Shown here piece by piece: positions 35,665-48,801 of a DNA stretch of 64,000 nt. The stretch comes from Neoarius graeffei (taxonomy: Eukaryota; Chordata; Actinopteri; Siluriformes; Ariidae), in contig NC_083578.1 in the NCBI RefSeq assembly GCF_027579695.1, positions 3,487,960 through 3,551,959 of the forward strand. Direction: 5' to 3'. Numbering within the stretch: the stretch's first letter is position 1; the number at the start of each line of letters is the position of its first letter. Made by a program: the position numbers and the translations under genes. The notes under the pieces were generated by a model that ran no database searches, was not told where the DNA came from, and saw only the letters and a list, made by a program, of their open reading frames with translations.

Positions 35665-37058
35665 TTATGAGCCATTTTGTTTTCAACAGGTTCCTGTTGT
35701 AACCAAGTACACTGTGGCATTTATAAGGATTCAGATTGAAGGGTCCAGAACATTCCTGGAAAACGCGACAAAGATCCTCATCAGACCTCCAGAACAAGTG
35801 CTCATCGTTAAGACAGACAAACCCATCTACAAACCAGGACAAACAGGTAACACTCTCGAATCAGTGTCTTCAATCTTATTCTGAAAGGACTGGTGGCTTC
35901 AGGCTTTCATTCCAGCCAAATCAGAGGCACATTTGGTGGTTGATTGGAGACCAAGATGAACTGATTAAACAAGTGGACTTCAATAAGGTCTCCACTTTCT
36001 ACCTAAGGCCTTCTGCTCAGTTGGAGTGAAAGACTGAAGCCACACTGCAGTAATTAAACAAGGAATAAATACATTATTCCATGCTGTTATAGAAAAATAA
36101 TCAATGACAATGTGACCATAAAACTGATTATTTTCCTATAACAGCACATCCCCACATCTGTTATTCTTCTTAAGGTGATGATACATGGGCCAACATTTTG
36201 CGCAATGTTGGCGGCAACGGGCGACCAGGTGAGACACAGGGCAACTAATTAGAGCAATAGCCAATCAGATAAGAGCAACTCACAAAAAAGAAAAAAAAAA
36301 TCATGAGCTGCCCATCACTTTTAACTTGACGCAAGAGAGCTAACATTATCCCCACATAGCTAGTGATAACTTTCAGGTTACTATGTTAGCAAAACCCACT
36401 GCTAGTCAGCTAAATCCCCTTCAATCTAGTGGTGGTTAGCTAACGGCAGTTTATGCTTAGCTGAAAAAAAATCGATGTCTTAATTACAACCTGAGCATAA
36501 AAAGAGATGTCTGTTGGTTTTCTAACCATTTGATGAGGTAAATTTGCCACTTTAGGTTTACGCACATAGAACAACTTAACAGCATAAAAAGATATAAGCT
36601 GTCTCTCTTTTTCTTCACGTCTTTGAGAAGCCACCATCTTTGTTGAAAATTTCAGAAGCTCTTAGGTGGTCATGTGATTCACCGCTAGCACTCTGAATGG
36701 ATGATCTTAAAAAGTTGCCCAAAATCGTTCAGATAGAAATGATGTTGTCCCAGTCTCAATGGGAAAGTGTCGAAGCGCAACTGCCCAGCAACACTGCCCA
36801 GAAAGTTGCCCTGTCTATCATCACCTTTATATCAGAGCAGTTTGTCCACAATTACAAAGTATTTCTTGAGGAAAGACATGCCATCTATCATCATACTTTT
36901 TTTCGGTTATAGATATGTTTAATGTCATGAAACAGCCACCAGAAAAGTTTGTTCTTGTTATCACTTATATTATAGCAGCTAGAAACAGTTTTTCCCTCAT
37001 CAGATTCTGTTGTTTTTATATTAAATCATGTAAAAAATATGTTTTTTCTTCTTCTTCA

Positions 37059-37089
<31 letters not shown>

Positions 37090-37952
37090 TTCTTATTCCT
37101 GTAAATGAGTTTTTACTACAGAAATATGAGTATATTAGAATGAGAGCATTAACCTGTATTTGCAGCTGCACTACTGTCAGAACTCAACAGCTCAACCTCT
37201 TGCACGTATCACATTCCTAGTTTCCTTTATTCTCCAAATTCTCCAGCCGTTCTATTTTTATGGCCATTTTAGTACTGTATGTGTGAATGTTTTCACCTGA
37301 TTTATCACGTGTACATCTGCTTTTAGTTGCCAGTTACTCTGTAAATTATTTAAACATGTTCAAAACAAATCAGCATCGAAACATAACATTATAGTTATTA
37401 ATTTTGCAATGTTATAGATATTATTATTTTTTCCGACAGTGAAGTTTCGCATCGTCTCTCTGGATAGCAGTTTCCTCACCTACAATCAGAAGGTTAGAAA
37501 ACTTTTTTTCACTTCCTCAGCAAGAAAATACAGCAGCACTTTCTATGATAGCATCCATCAATCATCTCATCTCATTTCATTATCTCTAGCCGCTTTATCC
37601 TGTTCTACAGGGTCGCAGGCAAGCTGGAGCCTATCCCAGCTGACTACGGGCGAAAGGCGGGGTACACCCTGGACAAGTCGCCAGGTCATCACAGGGCTGA
37701 CACATAGACACAGACAACCATTCACACTCACATTCACACCTATGGTCAATTTAGAGTCACCAGTTAACCTAACCTGCATGTCTTTGGACTGTGGGGGAAA
37801 CCGGAGCACCCGGAGGAAACCCACGCGGACACGGGGAGAACATGCAAACTCCACACAGAAAGGCCCTCGCCGGCCTCGGGGCTCGAACCCGGACCTTCTT
37901 GCTGTGAGGCAACAGCGCTAACCACTACACCATCGTGCCGCCCTCCATCAAT

Positions 37953-37990
<38 letters not shown>

Positions 37991-40900
37991 GATTAATAAA
38001 AAGGATTTTAAAAAAATCAATCTTTTGGTGAAGTCGCTTCATCTCACGCCAGGCTTGTAGTACTTGAGTCCGACTCGTGCCCTAATTTTAAGGACTTGTG
38101 ACTCGGCTTGGACTTGAGCACTGACTCAGACTTGGACTCGGACTCATGCATTAACTGCATTTGGACTCGTAAACTGGAGACGAGGACTTGGATTTTTTAT
38201 GTTTTTTGTGACATGCTATAATAATTTGGCATAAGAGATTTATATGAACATTAATTTTTGCACTAATTTCGTGTAAGAGTGTCATACCTGCGCGCCTTGG
38301 TGCATGCATCAGATAGACTCTCGGACACACTCCAGACAGCGCACGCACCAAGTGGACTCTTGCACGCTGTAAATGACTCGCACCTGCACAGAATTAAGGC
38401 ACAATCAGCACGCCGATATAAAAACTGTGAAAACACGCTTACTTTGTGAAGCATTGAGTTGTGTTGCTGACACATTACTGAGCCTTATTTCCTTGTTTGG
38501 TTTCCTGATCCCTGATTTCCTGTTTCATGTCTTTGATTGTGCCGAGTCTACGATAGCCTGTTTGTGCCTCACTCGACCTATCACCTGTTTCACCGTTTTA
38601 CTATTTTGCCTGCCGTTCTGGATTGTTTACCGTCTTCACTTGTATTAATAAACACACCTTCTGCACTGGGCGGCACGGTGGTGTAGTGGTTAGCGCTGTC
38701 ACCTCACAGCAAGAAAGGTCCGGGTTCGAGCCCCGTGGCCGGCGAGGGCCTTTCTGTGCGGAGTTTGCATGTTCTCCCCGTGTCCACGTGGGTTTCTTCC
38801 GGGTGCTCCGGTTTCCCCCACAGTCCAAAGACATGCAGGTTAGGTTAACTGGTGACTCTAAATTGACCGTAGGTGTGAATGGTTGTCTGTGTCTATTGGC
38901 CCTTTTCCACTACCCTTTTTCAGCTCGCTTCAGCTCACTTCAGCCCGACACGGCTCGCGTTTCGACTACCAAAGAACAGCACGACTTGGCTCGCTTCAGC
39001 CCTGCTTAGCCCCTAAAACTCGCACCGTTTTGGAGTGGGGCTGAAGCGAGCCAAAGCGAGCCGAGTGAGGCTGGGGGCGTGAGCAGACACTCCCCTGTGC
39101 ACTGATTGGTGAGGAGGAGTGTCCTCACATGCCCACACACGCCCCGCGAGCACGCTGGGATCTGTAAACACCGTAAACCCGGAAGAAGAATAATTACGAA
39201 TTACGAGAATTTCTGAAGCCTTATGCGCCTCGCCTCATCTATACGCTCTTGCCAGTATCTGTTGGCGTTGTCGGTGACAACAAGCCACAGAACCAAGACC
39301 AGCAACACTAACGACTCCATGTCCTCCATGTTTATTGTTTACTATTCGGGTTGTGAGACTACCGCTTAAAAGCTCACTGATGTCACTGTTTGCGCTGCTT
39401 AACGACATCACGTGACGTCCACCTGCTTTCGCTAACTCCACCCAATGTGTCCACCCACTTCCAGCCAGCACGGTTCAGCGCGGTTGTAGTCGAAATGCAA
39501 CTCTAACAGCCCCGCTCAGCTCGACTCAGCACGGCACGGCTCAGCCCGACTCAGCCGCGTTTGTAGTGGAAAAGCGGCATATGTGTCAGCCCTGTGATGG
39601 CCTGGCGACTTGTCCAGGGTGTACCCCGCCTTTCACCCGTAGTCAGCTGGGATAGGCTCCAGCTTGCCTGCGACCCTGTAGAACACGATAAAGCAGCTAG
39701 AGATAATGAGATGAGACCTTCTGCACTTACATCCATCTCCCAACCATCTCTGACAGAATACTTCACACTCCCTGACAAAGAGAAGCACATTCACCTGTTC
39801 ATACGTCATGTTCAGGAACAAACTAACGTTAATGGCGTTAAAACAGACACCGTCAAATGGTGCAGTTGGAGCCTTGTTCTCAGACTCGACTTGGATCAAT
39901 AGTGGACTTGACTTGAAATTTTATTAATAACTTGGACTTGACCAGGACTTGAACACTGGGGACTCGAGACTGGAATTGGACTTGAACTTTAGTGACTCGA
40001 CTACAACCCTGTCTCACACTGAAAAAAGAAAAAAAATCCAACCTTTAATTGAAATAAATTTATTCAGAGAAAAACAATATGTAAATAAATTAACTCAGCT
40101 GACAAAAAAAAAAGAGTTCAATATGTAGTCATTCTTTTCACCAAAAACAGTAAATCAACATTAAGAAATCAGGTGGGGAAAAAAATAAGTACATCCTTCA
40201 TACTTACACAGCCAGTAAGAGATTAATAATTAATCATCAGGAAGTTTGACTTCCTCTATAAAAGAACGTTTTGCAGTTTGGTGTTCTGGAGCACTCAGGT
40301 GTGTGCCGACATCATGCCAAGAAGAAAGATCATCAGCCGTGACCTCAGAGAAGCAATTCTTACTGCTCATCAATCTGGGAAAGGTTATAAGGCCATCTCC
40401 AAAGAACTGGAGGTGAAATTCACCATTCAGTGAGAAGGATTGTTTACAATGGACAGCCTTCAACACAGTCGCCAATCTCCCCGGGAGTGGGGTCCCAGGA
40501 AATTCACTACAACGACAGACCATTTAATGCTCACAAGTGACCGAAAGGCCTCTGGAAGCACATTACATGTTGATGTTCATGACACCATGTTCAGAAAAAG
40601 ACCAAACCAGTTTGGATTTCAGGGAAGCAAATGGCCAATGCATTCATCAATGAGCTAATAAGTACAGTATAATGATATTTTATATTAGCGTTTATAAAGT
40701 GCTTCCAGAGCATTGTGACCAAATTCGAAGGAATTATAAGCGCATTATGATGATTAATGAATGCAGAATTCATAGAAAGTCATACTAATGTACACTCACT
40801 GTATGTTTAATGTGGTTATAAGAGCTCTTCTTTTTCTTTTTTGTTTCAGTTTCCGAAAATAGAAATGGAGGTAATGTCCCATGAGAAAGATTCAACACTT

Positions 40901-41582
40901 ACTATCTGGGCACTTTGTGTATTCGTGACATACTTTGCTTTTAAAATAACATTTAATTTGAAAACTCTTACATTCTTTTTTTTAAGCTGCTAGAAACATA
41001 GTATATATCAACACATTTGCTCATTCATGATCATTTTTAATTTCATGACCATATTTTAGGATGCAAGAGTAATGCATTAATTTTGTATATTTATTTGTTT
41101 GGATGTTTGCTTTAATTTGAGGACCCGAACTCAAACATCATTGGTCAGTGGCTGAATATCCCCACATCCAGCGGTCTTGTGGATGTGTCATATCCCATCA
41201 ACTCTGAGGCCACAGAAGGAGTTTATGTTATCACAGTCTGGGACAAGAACAACAACGAGTTCACACAATACTTCGAAGTCAAGGACTACGGTCAGGCCCA
41301 GTTTATCTTTATTAATGTCCTTGGAATGCCAAATACAGTATATCTAATCTATATTTTACTGATAATATTATGATCAACAGTGATAAAAATATAAGTTATT
41401 TAGCTTTTCATTATTTATTTATTTAGCTTTGAATTTAATGTTTAAATGTAATGAGATGAAATGTACATTTAAATATAAATATTACAAATAATAATTTAGA
41501 ATATTCTTTAGATAATTTGATCCACACTAGTTTTAAATAAATAAAATTAGTACCATTATTGTCATTTTCAAAAAATGTAAAA

Positions 41583-41668
<86 letters not shown>

Positions 41669-43501
41669 GTTGTTTTAAATTCAAATAACATTATCAGGAC
41701 TTGTACTATGTGTAAAGTACTTTTTTTCTTGTCAGAGGTTTGCATCAGATAAAAAAAAGCAAAGCAAAGAGGAAAAAAAATACACTCCAGAATTTTTGAA
41801 ATGCAATCTGATATTTAACCGTTTTACTCTTTATTTATTTATATATAAATAAATATTCCATTTTTGTACCTTTAACTTTTCCAGCTTCTTATTGCCCCGT
41901 CCCAACTTTTTTGAGATGTGTTGCTGTCATGAAATTTTAAATGAGCCAATATCTGGCATGAAATTTCAAAATGTCTCACTTTCGACATTTGATATGTTGT
42001 CTATGTTCTATTGTGAATACAATATCAGTTTTTGAGATTTGTAAATTATTGCATTCTGTTTTTATTTACAATTTGTACTTTGTCCCAACTTTTTTGGAAT
42101 TGGGGTTGTAGGTATGTTAATTAAAATAGTAGGTTACATGTAATAAATTATATTATAATCATGTCAAACAGTAAATGAAGGTTAGTAAAAGTTCCATTTG
42201 AGAAAAAAGGATTGATACCACAAGCAGTGTTCGATCCAACTAAAGATGGCTGAACCACATCAAGTATATTATGTAAACAAGGATAAGTGAAAATATTCAT
42301 AAATTCTGAAGTTAAATTGAAAATCTATCCAGTCATTTATAACAAGAATTTAAATCTTATTCCTTTTTGGAGTGTTCTTTGCTGTACAAAGATGTTGCAG
42401 ATTTGGCACGAGCTATAATATCACTGCTTGGGTCGCAGTTGTAGCTCCTCATCACACTTCATTTAAATTTGCAGATGTGCAGTTCATGTGTCTGCAGCCG
42501 TATTTTTTCTGTCCTCAGTATGAATTTTCCTAACCAATGAAAAAGCCCTCTCACTATCTGCATTGCTCTGTGGGAGGCACAGGAAAGCAGTAAAAAGTTG
42601 TTTCAGCATTGGAAACCTGGCAACACCCAGAGCAGTTTTTACATCCAAGACCTTTCCCCTATATACATCTATTATTTTCCTAGTCAATAAAAGAAAATCA
42701 GAGCACGGCAAACATGTAGATGGTGTTAAATTGCTTCCATCCCCGACTACACATTTTAGAGACAGGTTACCAACGGTCGTTACCACCATTACTCTTCATT
42801 CAGTACTTTTCCAGTTTACTGACAACTGATGGTAGTAATGAGTGTTGGTCATCTGTGTCTACATATAATGTCTATCAGCAATTAAAATGTTTAGGGAAGT
42901 GAAACCAGAAATTGCCGGGTAACTACAGTTGCCGTTGTATCAACGGTGACTCCCAGTATCGCCTCCGTAAATTATCATGATCATAGAGGAAGCTTTCCTA
43001 CATGCAAACAGTAAAAACTTAAAAAAAACCCCACAAATGCTTACTTGTGCAGTCTTTGAATTGGGAAACTTTTTTTTTTTCTCTAGCTGCAAGAAAATGG
43101 TCTGCCACAGTTGGGGGGATGTTGTGTTCCACAAGAAATTGGCAGAACATAACTTCTGCAGCCGTTACAGAAGTCTGGGCAGTCTGAGCCGGACTTAAAT
43201 GACCAAGAAAACCATGTGCAACTATAAAACCACATAAATCGAAAATAGCTCCGTTTCATTGGGCATGCGTGTTTGAAAAATAAATGGTGGATGCTAAGAA
43301 AATTCTCAGAGTAATGGAAAAAATCTCTGATACAAAATGTAATTGTGACAGTTCGTACGAGTGGGAGGAGCACAGAAGGACAGCAGGCCAGAACTGAGTT
43401 CACGAAACTCTTTTATTTTGCACTTTTCAGTTGCAATACTCTCCAGCCATGCATGCACACACACACAAGTTGTCTGGTTGGGGAGAGAGCTCTCCTCCTC
43501 T

Positions 43502-43536
<35 letters not shown>

Positions 43537-46500
43537 CTCTCTCTTTAAATAGGATGCGGTCACTGGGGAAGACACACAAACACACGTTAATAAACATCAG
43601 GTGCAGTGATTCTGCCACTTACCTTCCCTGACCCGCCCTCCGGTCACAGACCGATGCTTGACCACGCCCCCGCTGCCACATACCCCCACAACCCAACTCA
43701 GGCCGGGTGACCATCTGGCCTGCAACCACCTCCCCCCCTCCCCCCGACGGGAGAGGAAGTCTGCCACAACCATCTGCGCCCCCAGCCTGTGGATCACCTT
43801 GAAGTTAAAGGGTTGGAGTGCCAGATACCAATGGGTGATCCGCATGTTGGCATCCTTCATGCGGTGGAGCCACTGGAGGGGTGCGTGGTCCGAACAGAGG
43901 GTGAAAGGGTGTCCCAGCAGGTAGTAGCGGAGGGCAAGGATCGCCCACTTGATGGCCAGGCACTCTTTTTCGATGGTGCTGTAGCGCCCCTCACGCACCG
44001 ACAGCTATCTGCTGATATAGAGCACTGGACGGTCCTCCCCCTCCACCTCTTGGGACAAAACAGCCCCCAGCCCTCTGTCCGACGCATCCATCTGCAACAT
44101 AAAGGGGAGAGAAAAGTCAGGGGAGTGTAACAGTGGCCCCCCACACAGTGCAGCCTTCACCTCAGAGAAAGCCCGCTGGCATTGCTCCATCCACTGGACT
44201 GGATCTGGTGCCCCCTTTTTAGTGAGATCAGTCAGCGGGCTGGTGACGTCCGAGTAATTAGGTATAAACATACGATAGTAGCCAGCCAGCCCCAGGAACT
44301 GTCTCACCCCCTTTTTGGTCTTGGGCCTCAGGCAGGCCGCAATTGCTGCTGTCTTGTTAATTTGGGGACGCACCTGCCCGTTGCCCAAGTGGAATCCCAG
44401 TTACCATATGTGGCAGCGGGGGCGTGGTCAAGCATTGGTCTGTGACCGGAGGGTGGAGTCAGGGAAGGTAAGTGGCAGAATCACTGCACCTGATGTTGAT
44501 TAACGTGTGTTTGTGTCTCTTCCCCAGTGACCGCGCCCTATTTAAGGAGAGAGCGAGAGCAGAGGAGAGCTCTCTCCCAAACAACACACCTGATGTGTGT
44601 GTGCACGTGTCTGGCTGTGTGTGTATGTTTGTGAGAGACCACTGAAAAGTGTATAAAAATAAAGAGTTACGAAACTCAGTTTTGGCCTGCCATCTTCTGT
44701 GCTCCTCCCACTCCCACGAACTGTCACAGTGGTGCCGAAACCCAGGATTTGGAGCACAGAAGAAGAACAGCCCCATGGAGTCCTCCCCTTTCACCAACCT
44801 GGTCCATGCCCTCACCACGGCCCAGCATAGCCAGCACCAGGTGCTAGTCACCCTCCAGAAGGAGCAAGAACAACGGTTCAAGGCCCTGGTGCTGGCGCAG
44901 CAGGAAGATCGACAGGCGTTCCGGCACCTCCTCGAGTCGGCAGGGTCCACCACCTCCACCGCCGCGGGCCCTTCCCCCCTCACCCTAATGAAGATGGGCC
45001 CGCAGGATGACCCCGAGGCCTTCCTCACGCTCTTTGAGCAGGTAGCAGAGACCTCGGGCTGGCCGGTGGAACACTGTGTGACGCACCTCCTCCCCCTGTT
45101 AACGGGCGAGGCGCAGCTGGCCGCGCTACAGCTTCCCGCCGACCACTGGCTGGCCTATGCGGACCTTCACCGGGCCATCCTCCAGTGTGTGGGGCGTGCC
45201 CCTGAACAACAGCGACAGCGCTTCCGCGTATTGCGCTTGGATGAAGTCAGCCGGCCATTCATGTTTGGCCAGCAACTCCGGGACGCCTGCTGGCGGTGGT
45301 TGAGGGCCCACAACCGCGACGCCGAGGGAATCATTGATCAGGTGGTACTGAAGCAGTTCATCGCTCGCCTACCAGCAGGAACCGCAGAGTGGGTCCAGTG
45401 CCACCGCCCGGCGTCGCTGGATCAGGCAATCGAGATGGCGGAGGACCATTTGGCGGCTGTCCCGACGGCAGGACAGCAGACAACCTTTTCTTCCCTCTCT
45501 CTCTCTCTCTCTTTCCCCCTCCTGTGTCTCATCCTCGCCCTGTTCCCCCACCGCGGAGGCAGGGGCTGGCACCACCCCAGCCGGCCCGCCGCACCCGCGG
45601 TGCCCTCCCATTTCTCCCTTCTTTGTCTGTCTCTCCCCCCCCTCAGGTGAGTGAGCCGCAGAGCACCAGTGCAGAGAGGAAGCCTGGGCCGGTTTGCTGG
45701 CGTTGCGGGGAGCCGGGCCACCTCCAACAGCAGTGCTCGGTAAAGGAGGTGGGCACGGTGGTTCGGATCCCCGACACGCCAGGAGCCGCCCTCGATTGGG
45801 CCAGAGCATATCGCATACCGGTGAGTGTCTAAGGGGATACATATCAGGCGTTGCTGGACTCTGGCTGTAATCAGACCTCAATCCACCAAAGCCTGGTGCA
45901 AGACGAGGCATTGGGGGGAGCACAATTGGTGAAGGTGTTGTGTGTGCACGGGGATGTTCACAACTACCCTTTATTGTCAGTCCACATTCTTTTTCGAGGG
46001 GAAAAATTTAGAGTAAAGGCGGCGGTTAATCCTCGCCTTACCCACTCAATAATTTTGGGGAATGATTGGCCGGGATTTGGGGAATTAATGACTCATTTAG
46101 TGAAGAGTAGGTCCTGCCGTAGTTCTGCACGGGGAGGTCCCGGTGTCGCATTGGTGGGAGCAGCTGTCACAGAGCCGTCTACATCATCACGTCAGAATGA
46201 GGAGCTGCCGGCTCCTCCTCCTTCTATTGGGGAATCTATTGGGGAATTTTCCATTAGAGCAGTCACGAGATGAGACTCTGTGGCATGCATTTGACCAAGT
46301 GAGAGTAATCAATGGTCAAACACTCCAGCCAAATGCCACCCATCCTTCACCTATTTTTCGATTATGAGGATAGATTATACCGAGTGACACAGGACACTCA
46401 GACTAAAGAGCAAGTCACACAGCTTTTGATTCCAAAGAGCCGCCGGGAATTGGTATTCCAGGCAGCTCACTTTAATCCCATAGCTGGACACTTAGGGCAG

Positions 46501-48765
46501 GATAAGACACTAGCATGAATAATGGCCCGGTTCTATTGGCCAGGGATTCGCGGCAATGTCTGTTGGTGGTGTACGGCATGCCGCGAATGCCAGTTAGTAA
46601 ATCCAGCGGCCATTCCAAAAGCGCCTTTGAGCCCTCTCCCATTAATTGAGACCCCATTCGAAAGAATTGGGATGGATCTCGTCAGGCCATTAGATCGGTG
46701 AACATGAGGGTACCGCTTTATTTTAGTTCTGGTGGACTATGCAATGCAATACCCGGAAGCAGTGCCTCTTCGCAATACCTCAGCACGCAGTATTGCGGAA
46801 GCGCTCTTCCGCATCATCTCCCAAGTTGGAATCCCGAAAGAGATTCTGACTGACCAAGGCACCTCATTTATGTCACGTACACTGAACGAACTGTATGGGT
46901 TATTAGGGATTAAGCTGATCCGCACCAGCGTGTACCACCCACAAACGGACGGTTTAGTTGAACGATTCAATCTCACCCTCAAGAATATAATTTAAAAATT
47001 CGTAAGTGAGGACGCATGTAATTGGGATAAATGGCTTGAACCCTTGTTATTTGCAGTGCGAGAGGTCCCCCAAGACTCCACGGGGTTCTCCCCATTCAAA
47101 TTATTATATGGGCGTAAGCCGCGCGGCATTCTAGATGTGCTGTGAGAAAATTGGGAGGAGGGACCTTCACCAAGTAAAAATGAAATTTAATACGTTATTG
47201 ACCTGCGTGCAAAACTCCACACACACACACACCTAACCCAGGAGAATTTGCGGCAGGCCCAAGAACGGCAAACCCGCCTGTACGACAGGGGTATGTGCCT
47301 TAGGGAGTTCGCACCGGGAGATAAAGTACTCGTACTGTTGCCCACATCAAGCTCCAAATTGATCGCCAAGTGGCAAGGACCCTTTGAGGTCACACGGTGA
47401 GTCGGGGACATTGACTACAAGGTGAGGCGAATGGACAGGTGGGGCACTACAGATTTACCACCTCAATCTGCTCAAACTCTGGAACGAGGAGGTCCCCATG
47501 GCATTGGTGTCGGTGGTTCCGGAGAAGGTGGACCTGGGAACAGAGGTTCCATTGGCATCGCGTACCTCTCCAGTCCCCATGTGAAGACCACCTCTCCCCA
47601 ACCCAACTCATGGAGCTTGCCCAGTTGCAGACCGAGTTTTCGGATGTGTTCTCGCCCCTGCCCAGCCGCACCGACCTCATAGAGCACCACATTGAGATGC
47701 CCCTGGGGGTGGTAGTGCATAGCCGCCCTTACAGACTACCCAAACACAAGAAAAAAGTGGTTTGGGAAGAACTCGAGGCCATGCTCGAAAGGGGCATCGT
47801 CGAGGAGTCCCACAGTGACTGGAGCAGCCCAGTGGTCTTGGTACCCAAGACTTTTACTCGACACTGGATTTGACAAAGGGTTATAGGCAGATCCCCTTGA
47901 CTCCATTATCCCGAGAAAAAACGGCCTTTTCCATACCGTTCGACTTACACCAGTTTGTCACACTTCCTTTTGGGCTGTTTGAGGTGCCTGCTACATTTCA
48001 GCAGCTAATGGATAGGGTCCTCCACCCCCACGCCACCTATGCAGCCGCATACCTGGATGACATCATTATTTATAGTAATGACTGGCCGCGGCACCTACAA
48101 AACCTGAGGGCCGTCCTTAGGTCACTGAGGCGAGCAGGTCTCCCAGCCAACCCGAAGAAGTGTGTGATTGGGCAGGTTTGCAGTGCGAGAGGTCCCCAAA
48201 TCCCAGCCAATCAGTCCCCAAAATTATTGAGTGGGTAAGGCAAGGATTAACCGCCATCTTTACTCTAAATTTTTCCCCTCGCAAAAGAATGTGGACCGAC
48301 ACTAAAGGGTAGTTGTGAATATCCCCGTGCACACACAACACCTTCACTAACTGTGCTCCCCCCAATGCCTCGTCTTGCACCAGGCTTTGGTGAATTGAGG
48401 TCTGATTACAGCCAGAGTCCACCAACGACTGATATGTATTCCCTTGGACACTCACCGGTATGCGATACGCTCCGGCCTGATCGAGGGCGGCTCCTGACGC
48501 GTCGGGGATCCAAACCACTGCGCCCACCTCCATTGCCGAGCACTGCTGTTGGAGGTGGCCCGGCTCCCCACAGCGCCAGCAAACCAGCCCGGGCTTCCTC
48601 TCTGCACCGGCACTCTGGGGCTCACTCACCTGAGGGGGGGAAGAGACAGACACAGAAGGGGGAAACGGGAGGGCACCGCGGGTGCGGCGGGCCGGCTGGC
48701 GTGGAGCCGGCCCCCATCTCCGCGGTGGGGGAACGGGGCGAGGACGGGACACAGAAGGGGAGAGA

Positions 48766-48801
<36 letters not shown>

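Larger units (their letters stand above)
38050..40011. mobile_element. hAT-type element (A2M intron 4), interrupted
   Basis: Ends caggcttgtagtacttgagt and, inverted, cagggttgtagtcgagtcac. Flanks tctcacgc (38042-38049) and tctcacac (40012-40019) form an 8-bp duplication with one change. Ends are rich in gactcgg/gacttgga repeats. Interrupted by a SINE at 38668-39715. No transposase domain recognised. Confidence 0.7.

Noticed and set aside
45493..45518. Programmed frameshift between gag capsid and zinc knuckle
   Set aside because: The two copies shift by different amounts (-1 and +1) at a CT tract, so slippage mutation is the simpler explanation.
46360..48177. Integrase before reverse transcriptase as a sign of rearrangement
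   Set aside because: This order is normal for Gmr1-like members of the Ty3/gypsy group in fish, so it was not counted as part of the rearrangement. Only the strand switches at 44409 and 48177 were.
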